Source: CAZRHR01 sp964578885
GTDB lineage: Bacteria; Bacteroidota; Bacteroidia; CAIKAF01
Reading direction: 5' to 3'
DNA: 64,000 nucleotides
Assembly: GCA_964578885.1 (NCBI GenBank)
Contig: CAZOEO010000004.1
Location: forward strand, 1-64,000
Shown: positions 18,064 through 26,035 of the stretch, one piece after another
Layout of the letters: every line of letters begins with the position of its first letter
Numbering within the stretch: position 1 is the stretch's first letter
Notes under the pieces: generated by a model
Database searches by the model: none
What the model saw: the letters and a program-made list of their open reading frames with translations, nothing else
Told to the model about the DNA's origin: nothing
Made by a program: the position numbers and the translations under genes

Positions 18064-18779
18064 ACCTCTGCGGCGTATGAACTCCACCAGCCTTCACCAA
18101 AAACCTTTTGCAACAACGCCTTTGTGAAAACTTGTTGCACTTCTCCGAACACAGGTGGATCATTGGGGCCGGAGAAAATGAGCACATGGGTAAAAAGTTG
18201 TTGCACTGTTCCCAGATCATGATGTACCATGGCCAGCGTTCCGTTCGTGGAAAATGAAAATAAAAGGGGAATCATGGCTTCTACCGACTTTACATCCACA
18301 CCGGCAAAGGGTTCGTCTAGCAATAAAAGGGGCTGTTCTCGGGCGAAAGCCCTGGCGAGTAAAACTCTTTGTCTTTGGCCTCCAGATAATTGCCCGAATG
18401 CCACTTGTGCTTTATCTAAAAGACCCACATGCTCCAGCCAGTGCAATGCTTGTATGGTTTGCTCCTTTTCAGATTCTTTTTTTCCAAAACGCCCCATTTC
18501 TACTACCTCCACTGCTGAAATCGGAAAATGGGGATCCGGAATACCCAACTGTGGCATATAACCGGATAGCTTTCCAAAATGATTTACTTTTTTATCTGCA
18601 TAATAGAACTGGCCGCCTTGTACGGGCAATAATCCTAAAACACCTTGAAGCCAGGTCGATTTTCCGGATCCGTTGGGACCGAGGATGCCTAAACGCATTC
18701 CAGGATGCAACATGATATCATGCGGAAGAAATATGGTTCGGCCGTTTCGGGAAACCTGATATTGATTAATGTAAAACAT
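18060..18779 (-). CDS. Metal ABC transporter ATP-binding protein
   Basis: A 239-residue ABC ATPase. Walker A GPNGSGKST (34-42), Q-loop in GYMPQLG, signature LSGGQRQR (131-138) and Walker B LLLLDEPFAGVD (151-162) are intact, with the switch His in MVHHDL. It drives the two permeases encoded downstream. The start overlaps the 3' end of the binding-protein gene by 14 bp and the stop overlaps the next gene by 4 bp, so the four genes form one tightly coupled operon. Confidence 0.93.
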   Translation of the reverse strand: MFYINQYQVSRNGRTIFLPHDIMLHPGMRLGILGPNGSGKSTWLQGVLGLLPVQGGQFYYADKKVNHFGKLSGYMPQLGIPDPHFPISAVEVVEMGRFGKKESEKEQTIQALHWLEHVGLLDKAQVAFGQLSGGQRQRVLLARAFAREQPLLLLDEPFAGVDVKSVEAMIPLLFSFSTNGTLAMVHHDLGTVQQLFTHVLIFSGPNDPPVFGEVQQVFTKALLQKVFGEGWWSSYAAEV

Positions 18780-19689
18780 GCGGAGCGTTTGAAGTTAAGC
18801 CGGAAGCAATGACCCTGAAATTATAACGCCACATGGCAGCCAAAGTGGGTTGTTCTTTTGATGGGGCATCCGTAAGCAGGGGCGAGCCCAAATGTAAAGT
18901 ATGCCCTAATGTGGCCGCCTGGCGAATCACGGCTTCCATGCCGCGTTCCGATTGATGTTGTTCTCCAAAAACAGTATAGACCTGTTTGTCTTTAATTTCC
19001 TGAGCCAGCTTGTTAATGTCGTAATTTCCAAAACCACTTAACGTCGAGGTGCCTTGCAGGGATCGGAGGGTAAATTGGAAACGATGCCCAAAGTAGGAAA
19101 AAGCGTCGTGGGTAGAAATCAACATGCGTCGGGCCACAGAAATTCCGGAAAACAATTGCACTCCCTCATGATGTACGGCCATCAAAGTATCCAGATAATC
19201 TGATTTTCGCTGATTCCATAGGGCCGATTTTTCGGGTAAAAGGGACCCTGCCCTTGTCATCATGCTATCGATTACCAAATGCCAAAGCAAAGGGTCGAAC
19301 CAGAAATGCGGATCCGTCTCAGCGTCATGAAGGATACGAAGACTGTCCGGAACATACTGGTTGGCTTCGATAACGGGCACTTTTTTTTCAATGTGCGACC
19401 ATAATCTGGCCATTTTTCCTTCTAAATGGGCACCATTACAAAAAACCAATACTGCTTCCTTTAATTGATTGGCATCGGCTGGTGATGGACGGTAAGCATG
19501 TGGGTCTGAACCCGGACCCATAAGTACATGAACTTCATATGTGTCGCCAAAAATGGATTGGGCGGCATCTCCCAGCATCGCTGTGGTAGCGACAATGGTC
19601 GGTTTTGAAGACTTGACTTCCCAACCGGTCGAGCATCCCCAGAGAAACACATATAAACTTGCAAAAAAACCAACAATCCCTTTGCTCAT
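18766..19689 (-). CDS. Metal-binding lipoprotein of an ABC importer (ZnuA/TroA-like)
   Basis: A 307-residue cluster A-I solute-binding protein. The lipobox LWGC puts the lipidated Cys at residue 19. Ligands that line up with TroA/ZnuA are His64 (DPHAYRP), His128 (DPHFWFDP), His194 (THDAFSYF) and Asp274 (LLTDAP). There is no His-rich loop like that of many strictly zinc-specific ZnuA proteins, so Zn, Mn or both are possible. First gene of the importer operon. A -7 box 4 nt before the ATG predicts a leaderless mRNA, and a palindrome just upstream is a candidate operator. Confidence 0.92.
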   Translation of the reverse strand: MSKGIVGFFASLYVFLWGCSTGWEVKSSKPTIVATTAMLGDAAQSIFGDTYEVHVLMGPGSDPHAYRPSPADANQLKEAVLVFCNGAHLEGKMARLWSHIEKKVPVIEANQYVPDSLRILHDAETDPHFWFDPLLWHLVIDSMMTRAGSLLPEKSALWNQRKSDYLDTLMAVHHEGVQLFSGISVARRMLISTHDAFSYFGHRFQFTLRSLQGTSTLSGFGNYDINKLAQEIKDKQVYTVFGEQHQSERGMEAVIRQAATLGHTLHLGSPLLTDAPSKEQPTLAAMWRYNFRVIASGLTSNAPHVLH

Positions 19690-19693
19690 TGAA

Positions 19694-19741
19694 CAAAGGT
19701 ATGGTTTTTACGTATAAAAAAATAAAATTAGATTGGTCTAA
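19694..19741 (-). promoter_or_regulatory. Promoter and candidate metalloregulator operator of the metal importer
   Basis: On the minus strand TACCTTTG (19694-19701) ends four bases before the importer ATG. About 27 bp upstream lies the palindrome TTAGATTGGTCTAA (19728-19741, 5-bp arms, 4-bp centre), which would cover the -33 region. Arms TTAGA/TCTAA recall DtxR/MntR-type sites; the identification is inference. Confidence 0.55.
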
Positions 19742-19778
19742 AAAAATAAAATTATTTAATTGAAAACGTGTTTGTTGC

Positions 19779-20231
19779 TTATCTTTTCATTACACGTTGT
19801 AGTTCTCTTTGACTATCTCTGGCTTTAATGGTTTCTCGCTTATCATGTGTTTTTTTACCCTTGGCCAAGGCAATTTCCAGTTTAGCTACTCCTTTTTCAT
19901 TTAAAAATAACTTGGTGGCAATGATGGTCAGTCCTTTTTCTTTGATTTTGGCATGCCATTTATTGATTTCTCTTTTTTGAAGCAATAGCTTTCTACTTCT
20001 TCTTGGGGCGTGATTGTAATAGCTACCTTGTTCGTATTCAGAAATATGCATATTTCGAATGAACAATTCGCCATGCTGAAATTGGCAATAGGCATCGTTT
20101 AAGTTGACTTTTCCTTGTCGGATAGATTTGATTTCTGTGCCAGTAAGAACCAGTCCTGCCACTAATGTATCGACCCATTCATAATTGAATTGGGCTTTTT
20201 TATTTTTTACAATTAATTGGTTACCTGCCAT
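19779..20231 (-). CDS. smpB: SsrA-binding protein SmpB
   Basis: A 150-residue SmpB, which escorts tmRNA to stalled ribosomes for trans-translation. Conserved stretches are NKKAQFNYE near the start, LTGTEIKSIRQGKVNL (about 31-46), and the C-terminal basic tail (KGKKTHDKRETIKARD) that folds in the decoding centre. Length is normal. It starts 3 bp after pcm and should be co-transcribed with it. The tmRNA gene itself is not visible in this window. Confidence 0.97.
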   Translation of the reverse strand: MAGNQLIVKNKKAQFNYEWVDTLVAGLVLTGTEIKSIRQGKVNLNDAYCQFQHGELFIRNMHISEYEQGSYYNHAPRRSRKLLLQKREINKWHAKIKEKGLTIIATKLFLNEKGVAKLEIALAKGKKTHDKRETIKARDSQRELQRVMKR

Positions 20232-20234
20232 GGC

Positions 20235-20888
20235 TTAAATGGATTTATGTGGTAGCATGGGTACAAATCTGAAACTGCCATGATTTTCCTCCTCAAAAGT
20301 TTGTTCATCTTTTTTGAGAATTCGCAACATGGATTGGTGTTCGCCTTCTCCCACAGGAATCACCATATAACCGCCGGGTTTCAATTGTTTGAGAAGTGCT
20401 TCCGGCACGCTTGGGGCGCCACAGGTAACCAAAATGCGATCGAAGGGTGCATAAGCCGGCAGACCAGCGTAACCATCTCCGAAAAATAACCTTGGAGAAA
20501 GGCCCATTTGCTGAAGAAGTGCTTTGGTTCGATCGAAAAGCAGCCGTTGTCTTTCAATAGAAAATACCTTTACGCCCATGGCCAAAAGGACACAAGTTTG
20601 GTATCCGCTGCCAGTTCCAATTTCCAGGACTTTCATGCCTTTAGACAATTGTAAAAGGCCGGTTTGAAAGGCCACGGTATAGGGTTGGGAAATGGTTTGT
20701 CCGGCTCCAATTTTAAAAGCCATGTCTTCATAGGCAAACTTTTCGAACTGGGAATCCAGGAAAAAATGCCGGGGAATGGTTTCCATGGCCGCCAGTACAT
20801 CGGCTTGTTGAATTCCTTTCTGTGCCAAAGTGGCCATGAGTTTGCGTCTCATCCCTTGGTGCTTATAATCATCGATCAGCCTCGTCAT
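20235..20888 (-). CDS. pcm: Protein-L-isoaspartate O-methyltransferase
   Basis: A 217-residue SAM-dependent enzyme that methylates L-isoaspartyl residues to start repair of aged proteins. The SAM motif VLEIGTGSGYQ is at residues 88-98 and the family signature GAGQTISQPYTVA at 61-73. ATG 20888 is chosen over the upstream in-frame start at 20903 because of the -7 box 4 nt before it. No N-terminal signal peptide, so cytoplasmic. Paired with smpB (3-bp gap). Confidence 0.93.
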   Translation of the reverse strand: MTRLIDDYKHQGMRRKLMATLAQKGIQQADVLAAMETIPRHFFLDSQFEKFAYEDMAFKIGAGQTISQPYTVAFQTGLLQLSKGMKVLEIGTGSGYQTCVLLAMGVKVFSIERQRLLFDRTKALLQQMGLSPRLFFGDGYAGLPAYAPFDRILVTCGAPSVPEALLKQLKPGGYMVIPVGEGEHQSMLRILKKDEQTFEEENHGSFRFVPMLPHKSI

Positions 20889-20892
20889 GCCA

Positions 20893-21004
20893 CAAAAGTA
20901 CAATATTCGCGTGCCAGTTGACTGGATTCAACATGATTCTCCTTTTTCTTCTGTTCATTTGCCGGGTGCAAGCGTCTTTTTCTCTCAAAATCGCTGTACC
21001 TTTG
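20893..21004. promoter_or_regulatory. Divergent promoter region of pcm-smpB (-) and the Gfo/Idh operon (+)
   Basis: On the minus strand TACTTTTG (20893-20900) is followed by four bases and the pcm ATG. On the plus strand TACCTTTG (20997-21004) lies 8 nt before an in-frame GTG (21013). About 95 bp between the boxes holds nothing else I can identify. Confidence 0.6.
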
Positions 21005-21012
21005 GCCTAAAC

Positions 21013-21939
21013 GTGCAGGATTTGGTACATAAAAAGTTTCGTGTAACCATCATTGGGGTAGGGCGCATGGGCGCACACCATGCAAGGGTGCTTTCTTCTC
21101 ATCCAGGTTTCGATTTGGTGGGTTTGTATGATCAAAACCTCATGCACGCTCAAGAAATGGCTCAGCAGTTTGGTGCTGCTGCATTTTTATCTGAAGAAGA
21201 GGTGTGGCAATCTTCGGAAGTGGTCACCATCACGTGTCCCACTTCGGCACATGCTTACTGGATAGCAAAGTCCATGGAAAAAGGGGTGCCGTTTTTGGTT
21301 GAAAAACCAGCGACACATGATGCCGAAACCTGCACTTTGTTAATGAAAGAAACGCCTTCCGATTTCCCTGCCATGGTTGGGCATATTGAACGATTCAATC
21401 CAGCGGTGCTGGCCGCGGGAGACTTACCGCTTCAGGCACGCATCTTTGAATGTAACAGGCACGCTCCCTTTACTTCAAGAGGCGCTGATGTATCTGTGGT
21501 TATGGACTTGATGATTCATGATTTGGATTTGCTATGGAGTTGGAAGCCGGAATGGCCATCTGGAATTACGGCCTCCGGAACCACCTCGGTAGGCGTGGGT
21601 CCCGACCATGTAGTTGCTCATCTTCAATATGCAGATGGTGTAACGGCCTGTTTATCCGCTTCTCGATTGAGTGATATTCGCCAAAGAGAAATTTGCTGCA
21701 CCGGACATGGATGGCAAGTGCGCATGGATTTGGCCAAAGGGGAAGTTTTTCAAACCCTTTCTCATGGGGGCGAACCTCAGATTCACCGATTGCCCGTCGC
21801 CGAAACCAATGCGCTGATTTTAGAATATGATGCCTGGCACCATGCCCTTTTGCATCAAACAGCTCCTCCTTGTTCATTGGCCCATGCCAGCAAAGTTATG
21901 CTTCTGGCAGAAACCATAAATCGTTTAGCAAGCTTATGA
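21013..21939 (+). CDS. Gfo/Idh/MocA family oxidoreductase
   Basis: A protein of about 308 residues with an N-terminal Rossmann domain (VTIIGVGRMGAHHARVL at its beginning), the VEKPAT motif (Lys of the catalytic EKP) and a C-terminal alpha/beta domain starting near IERFNP and IHDLDL. Such enzymes oxidise or reduce sugars or sugar nucleotides with NAD(P). The frame is open to 20887, but the promoter at 20997-21004 means translation must start later; GTG 21013 or TTG 21022 fit, and no in-frame ATG does at the right place. Its stop overlaps the next ATG (ATGA, 21936-21939). The sugar transferase downstream suggests a role in polysaccharide precursor supply. Confidence 0.85.
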   Translation: MQDLVHKKFRVTIIGVGRMGAHHARVLSSHPGFDLVGLYDQNLMHAQEMAQQFGAAAFLSEEEVWQSSEVVTITCPTSAHAYWIAKSMEKGVPFLVEKPATHDAETCTLLMKETPSDFPAMVGHIERFNPAVLAAGDLPLQARIFECNRHAPFTSRGADVSVVMDLMIHDLDLLWSWKPEWPSGITASGTTSVGVGPDHVVAHLQYADGVTACLSASRLSDIRQREICCTGHGWQVRMDLAKGEVFQTLSHGGEPQIHRLPVAETNALILEYDAWHHALLHQTAPPCSLAHASKVMLLAETINRLASL

Positions 21940-22793
21940 ATATTCGCTTATTTTTTTACTTTTTAACATTGGTATTAATAGGTCCATTATTTCAGTCTTG
22001 TGACCATGAACCAGCCACCATTCCGGCTTATGTGCGCATTGATACCATTCCGCTGGATTCCACCAGTTTTGATTCTACCGGAGCGACCAGTCATCAGATT
22101 CGTTTTGCCTGGGTCTACATCAATGATAACTTGCAGGGCGTGTACAAACTTCCAGCGCTTTTCCCCGTGCTTTACGAAGGAGATGTGGATTTCAAAATTT
22201 TTGCAGGAGTCAATGAGAATGGAATTTCTACTTCTGCTACCCGCTACTTTTTTTACGCGCCCTACGATACTACAGAGAAACTGGCTGTGGGCGACACCAC
22301 CACATTACGGCCGCATGTTCGGTATCAAAAGGGACTGCAAGTTCCCTATATGCAGGATTTCAATTCAACCCTGAATGCACCTTTTGAAAAAGTATCCGGA
22401 TCCGGATTTTTTAATATCACCGTTTCTCCGGGAATTGCGCAAGAAGGAGCAGGTGCTGGATTAATGTATTTGCCATCTGGAGGCGAGAATCTGGTCATTG
22501 AATCACAAACCCTCAACATTCCAACAGGCAGACCAGGATATTATATTGAATTGGATTACCGCAACAATTGTAATTTCCTGCTCGGGGTTCGCTCTGCGGC
22601 CTCCACTCAGGGTGGTACTTATTTGGGTGTGCGCCCAAGAGAGCAATGGAATAAGATTTACATAAATGTAACCCAGATTATTGATCAATTGAGCGCGCAA
22701 GGAACCAATTACCGCATCTTTTTTGTGGTGCCGCAAGATACCTCTGTAGGCGAGCAAACGGTACTCATCGATAATCTTAAACTTTTATATTGA
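21936..22793 (+). CDS. Lipoprotein, unknown function
   Basis: A 285-residue protein with a lipoprotein signal peptide (LIGPLFQSC, lipidated Cys at about residue 23). Two beta-rich parts follow: an N-terminal one with Asp/Thr-rich segments (DTIPLDSTSFDST) and aromatic strands, and a C-terminal jelly-roll-like region ending VLIDNLKLLY. The frame continues upstream to 21870, but the ATG in the ATGA overlap and the signal peptide identify the start. Position between a sugar oxidoreductase and a sugar transferase suggests a role in polysaccharide assembly or export; I do not recognise the family. Confidence 0.8.
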   Translation: MNIRLFFYFLTLVLIGPLFQSCDHEPATIPAYVRIDTIPLDSTSFDSTGATSHQIRFAWVYINDNLQGVYKLPALFPVLYEGDVDFKIFAGVNENGISTSATRYFFYAPYDTTEKLAVGDTTTLRPHVRYQKGLQVPYMQDFNSTLNAPFEKVSGSGFFNITVSPGIAQEGAGAGLMYLPSGGENLVIESQTLNIPTGRPGYYIELDYRNNCNFLLGVRSAASTQGGTYLGVRPREQWNKIYINVTQIIDQLSAQGTNYRIFFVVPQDTSVGEQTVLIDNLKLLY

Positions 22794-22796
22794 TCC

Positions 22797-24224
22797 ATGG
22801 CACGGTCACAGTGGCAAAGAAACCTTCGCCGTATGGTGTATTTAGCCATGGATGGAGTGGCCGCGGCAACGGTTTGGGTATTATTCTTTTGGTTTCGCAA
22901 GTGGAGCATTGAGGCCGAAGTAACAGGCATGCAAATTCCTGTGGAGTTTGATCGTAATTTTTATTTGGGACTTTTTCTTTCTCCTCCCTTTTGGTGGGTC
23001 ATTCATGGGTCTACAGGATATTATGTCCAGGCCGATCGACGTTCCAGATTGTCGGAGTTTTCGCAAACCATCAAAGGTGTTTTGATAGGCAGCGTTATGA
23101 TGTTTTTTCTCATTTTTCTGGACGATGTGGTAAATGATTATCGGCAGTATTATCGCTCTTTTATGATGTACTCTGGTAGTTTGTTCGTTCTTACCTACAG
23201 TTTGCGGCTCATGTATACCAGCTTTCTTCGGTGGCGTGTGAAATCGGGAGCACTGCAGTTTCGAACATTGATGGCGGGTGGAGATGCACAAGCTTTGGCT
23301 TTGTATCGGAAGCTTCACGATCCATTACATCCGAATGGATTGGCATGGGTGGGTTTTATTAGTGAGCATCCGGCACCGGAACCTATGGATTCCGTCCTTC
23401 CCCGTTTAGGTCAATGGGATCAGGCTAAAAGAATTGTGTTACATCAAGATGTGGAAGAAGTGATTATTGCGACAGAAACCACGCAACACATGCTTTTGCA
23501 AAAACTCATCACCAGTTTATCTGAAAGAGGGGTACGTATTCGGTTGAATCCCGATTTGTATGATATTGTGTCGGGAACAGTGAAGTTCAGTTCTTTGTTT
23601 GAAGCGCCACTGATTGAATTGCAAGCCATTAAAATGCCCTTATGGCAGCAATGGGCTAAACGCGGGATCGATATGGTGGTGTCTTTGTTGGCTTTATGTG
23701 TCTTATTGCCACTTTTTGCCGTTTTGGCCTTGCTGATACGTTTCGATTCCAAAGGGCCGATTTTTTACAGTCACGAACGCATTGGCCGATACGGAAAACC
23801 ATTTCGGATTTATAAGTTTAGGTCTATGGTGCAGGATGCGGAGAAAGCCGGGCCGGCACTGAGCAGCGATGCAGATAAAAGGATTACTCGGCTTGGCCGG
23901 ACGCTAAGAAAATATCGCTTAGATGAATTGCCACAGTTCTGGAATGTTCTGGTCGGCGATATGTCTTTGGTAGGCCCCCGGCCGGAAAGGGATTATTTTA
24001 TTCGGAAAATTGAAGAAGTGGCACCGCATTATCGTCTTCTGCACCGGGTTCGCCCCGGAATAACCTCTTGGGGGCAAGTGAAGTTCGGGTACGCAGAAAA
24101 TGTGGATGAAATGGTGGAACGACTCAAGTACGACCTCTTGTATATTGAAAATATGTCTCTTGTTTTGGATGTGAAAATCTTACTTTTTACAGTAAAGACT
24201 GTTTTAAAAGCCGAGGGAAAATAA
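22797..24224 (+). CDS. Polyprenyl-phosphate glycosyl-1-phosphate transferase (exopolysaccharide initiation)
   Basis: A 475-residue membrane enzyme of the WcaJ/PssY-like bacterial sugar transferase family. About four TM helices lie in the first 150 residues, a nucleotide-fold-like middle part follows (about 155-265), then one TM/re-entrant helix (about 288-310) and the catalytic domain with RIYKFRSM, the DE pair in YRLDELPQFWNVL, and LVGPRPE. It transfers a sugar-1-phosphate to undecaprenyl phosphate at the cytoplasmic face to start a polysaccharide repeat unit. It follows the lipoprotein by 3 bp. No other glycosyltransferase genes are adjacent, so this is a split or minimal locus. Confidence 0.92.
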   Translation: MARSQWQRNLRRMVYLAMDGVAAATVWVLFFWFRKWSIEAEVTGMQIPVEFDRNFYLGLFLSPPFWWVIHGSTGYYVQADRRSRLSEFSQTIKGVLIGSVMMFFLIFLDDVVNDYRQYYRSFMMYSGSLFVLTYSLRLMYTSFLRWRVKSGALQFRTLMAGGDAQALALYRKLHDPLHPNGLAWVGFISEHPAPEPMDSVLPRLGQWDQAKRIVLHQDVEEVIIATETTQHMLLQKLITSLSERGVRIRLNPDLYDIVSGTVKFSSLFEAPLIELQAIKMPLWQQWAKRGIDMVVSLLALCVLLPLFAVLALLIRFDSKGPIFYSHERIGRYGKPFRIYKFRSMVQDAEKAGPALSSDADKRITRLGRTLRKYRLDELPQFWNVLVGDMSLVGPRPERDYFIRKIEEVAPHYRLLHRVRPGITSWGQVKFGYAENVDEMVERLKYDLLYIENMSLVLDVKILLFTVKTVLKAEGK

Positions 24225-24246
24225 GTGTTAAAACTTGAAATAAAAC

Positions 24247-24277
24247 TTGTGTGTTTTAATTTGCCCGTTTATCTTTG
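24247..24277 (+). promoter_or_regulatory. Orphan promoter TTG-N20-TATCTTTG
   Basis: TTG (24247-24249) and TATCTTTG (24270-24277) with a 20-nt spacer, the same ideal arrangement as at 16.3 kb. No plus-strand gene follows; a hairpin and terminator do. Confidence 0.7.
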
Positions 24278-24280
24278 AAA

Positions 24281-24354
24281 CTAAGAAAGTGAATGCTTTC
24301 TTAATTAGGGTTGGTTTAAGAAGGGTGTTCCTCAAGGAACGCCCTTCGTTTTTA
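24281..24354 (+). ncRNA. Candidate small RNA with 5' hairpin and terminator
   Basis: Predicted transcript about 73 nt. An 8-bp stem (24282-24289/24296-24303, loop TGAATG) starts at the expected transcription start. After a short linker, a 12-bp stem (24320-24331/24336-24347, one G-U pair, loop TCAA) is followed by GTTTTT, an intrinsic terminator. An alternative is that the second stem simply terminates the sugar transferase operon, 95 bp upstream, but that would not explain the promoter and first hairpin. Confidence 0.5.
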
Positions 24355-24515
24355 GCTGACTATGCATCCTTTACATCTTTTGCAGGGACGCGGTGTTCTT
24401 ATAGTTGAATGCTATTCATAAGGGCAGAAAGTTCTATTTTACTCACCCAAATAAGTTAGTTTTTTTTGAAAGAGAAAACGTTGTATCGTTTAAAACGCAT
24501 TTAAAACGACCAGCG

Positions 24516-26030
24516 TTACCAAGTGATGGTAACTACACCATGACCGGTTTGTACGCCTGCTACATTACTGGGATTGGAACCGCCATTAAAGCTACCACCG
24601 CCTCCAGCATTATTGGCGCCATTGTTACCGCATCCGCCTCCGGAATAGCCACCGCCACCTCCGGCAGAGTTGGTGGATCCGCCACCGCCTCCAAATCCTC
24701 CATTGCGATTATTGGTGCCGCCGGCTCCGCCATTCAAAGCACGGATTCCGCCACCGGTGCCGGTACCATTGCTGATCCATCCTGCGCCACCACCGCCATC
24801 ATCGGAATTGCTGCTGGTGCCGCCTGTTCCGCCATTGCCATTGGTTCCACCTGCGTAAAATCCATTTTCACCTGAAGTTCCTGCACTTCCATTCATGTTG
24901 CCAATGGTGGAGCCATTGCCCTTACCTCCGCCACCGCCTGCGGCAATCAAAAGCTGATTCGTTCCGTCTACCCAAACAAAACTTCCTCCACCGCCTGCGC
25001 CAGATCGGTTAAAGCTCAACTGTGCTCCATCTGTTCCCTTTTGTCCCACCAAAATTCGTAAGGTACTTCCACCTACCACGGAGAATGTTCCTGTGATTTG
25101 TGCCCCTCTGCCACCAGGTTGCAGATTTTGATCCAGACCACCTTCTGCCCCACGGGCTTCGATGGTGATTTGAGAAACACAAGCCGGAACGGTCCAGCTG
25201 ACAATACTGCCTGAATAATTAAAAGTCTGAGAGCCCGGAGGGCAATTGGTAATACTGACGGATTGCGTTTGGGTGGCCGTGCATCCGTTGGCGTCTGTGG
25301 TTTGCAGACTTACGTTATAGTTTCCCGGGGTGTTCCATTGAACCGATGGTTGCTGCACTTGTGCCGTGGCTGGCGTGCCAGAGGTAAAAGTCCATGCATA
25401 ACTCAATCCCGGAGGTCCCTGGAAATTCACAGGGAAACCTGCCGCACCGCTTAAAGGGGCAAAACTGGCAGAAGGCGGTTGCACTTGCAAAGCGTAGGCA
25501 AATGGGCTACTACTGCCACAACCATTGTTGGCGACAACTTCTATGTTTCCGCTGCTATTGGCCGGGAAATCAACGGAAATACTATTGGTACCTTGGCCAC
25601 TCACCAAATTCGCACCTGCCGGAAGTGTCCATTGATATCCGGTGGCATTGGCCACGGGATTTACGGAAAAAATCTGCGCACTGCTTCCCGGACAAGGTAA
25701 AGGAGAAGGTGGTGTAAGGCCTGTTGGAGCGGAAGGAGGTTGGGTACAGCCACATCGCACTTGTTGCCAACCCGTGGAAAAATAGATTTCTACGCAATCC
25801 GTAGTCAGGTTAAAAATAGCCAATCCGGCTGTAGGTTGTGGAAGGGCATTGCGTTGGGTGGTTGTGAGCCGGGGAAGTAAAAAACCACGATCATTAAAGT
25901 CCAATTCCAAGCCGGCTGCCGGATGAGGATTTCCAGGGGTGCCGCCTACTTTCACTCCTTGAGCAAATAGAGATAAGGCGGAGTTGGCAAATAAAAATAA
26001 AAAGGCCAGGGAAAAGGATAAATGTCGCAT
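24516..26030 (-). CDS. Secreted protein with Ig/PKD-like domains and a glycine-rich domain
   Basis: A 504-residue exported protein. Signal peptide about residues 1-24 (LAFLFLFANSALSLFAQ). Then a small conserved N-terminal part (GLELDFNDRGFLLPRLT) often found in Bacteroidota surface proteins, Ig-like/PKD-like segments (about 95-260; GYQWTLPAG and SYAWTFTSG), and a glycine-rich domain (about 270-504) with GRGAQITGTF, many GGGG runs and a terminal GHGVVTITW, as in the Gly_rich families. No type IX sorting domain is seen at the C-terminus. ATG 26030 is preferred to the upstream TTG. It follows the DUF1566-like gene by 5 bp. Likely surface or matrix component; function unknown. Confidence 0.8.
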   Translation of the reverse strand: MRHLSFSLAFLFLFANSALSLFAQGVKVGGTPGNPHPAAGLELDFNDRGFLLPRLTTTQRNALPQPTAGLAIFNLTTDCVEIYFSTGWQQVRCGCTQPPSAPTGLTPPSPLPCPGSSAQIFSVNPVANATGYQWTLPAGANLVSGQGTNSISVDFPANSSGNIEVVANNGCGSSSPFAYALQVQPPSASFAPLSGAAGFPVNFQGPPGLSYAWTFTSGTPATAQVQQPSVQWNTPGNYNVSLQTTDANGCTATQTQSVSITNCPPGSQTFNYSGSIVSWTVPACVSQITIEARGAEGGLDQNLQPGGRGAQITGTFSVVGGSTLRILVGQKGTDGAQLSFNRSGAGGGGSFVWVDGTNQLLIAAGGGGGKGNGSTIGNMNGSAGTSGENGFYAGGTNGNGGTGGTSSNSDDGGGGAGWISNGTGTGGGIRALNGGAGGTNNRNGGFGGGGGSTNSAGGGGGYSGGGCGNNGANNAGGGGSFNGGSNPSNVAGVQTGHGVVTITW

Positions 26031-26035
26031 GGATT

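Noticed and set aside
24405..24875. Long open frame on the plus strand (156 codons) opposite the glycine-rich protein
   Set aside because: It is the antisense of GC-rich Gly codons (read as Ala/Thr/Ser/Ile), has no promoter or family features, and the minus-strand gene has a signal peptide and recognisable domains.
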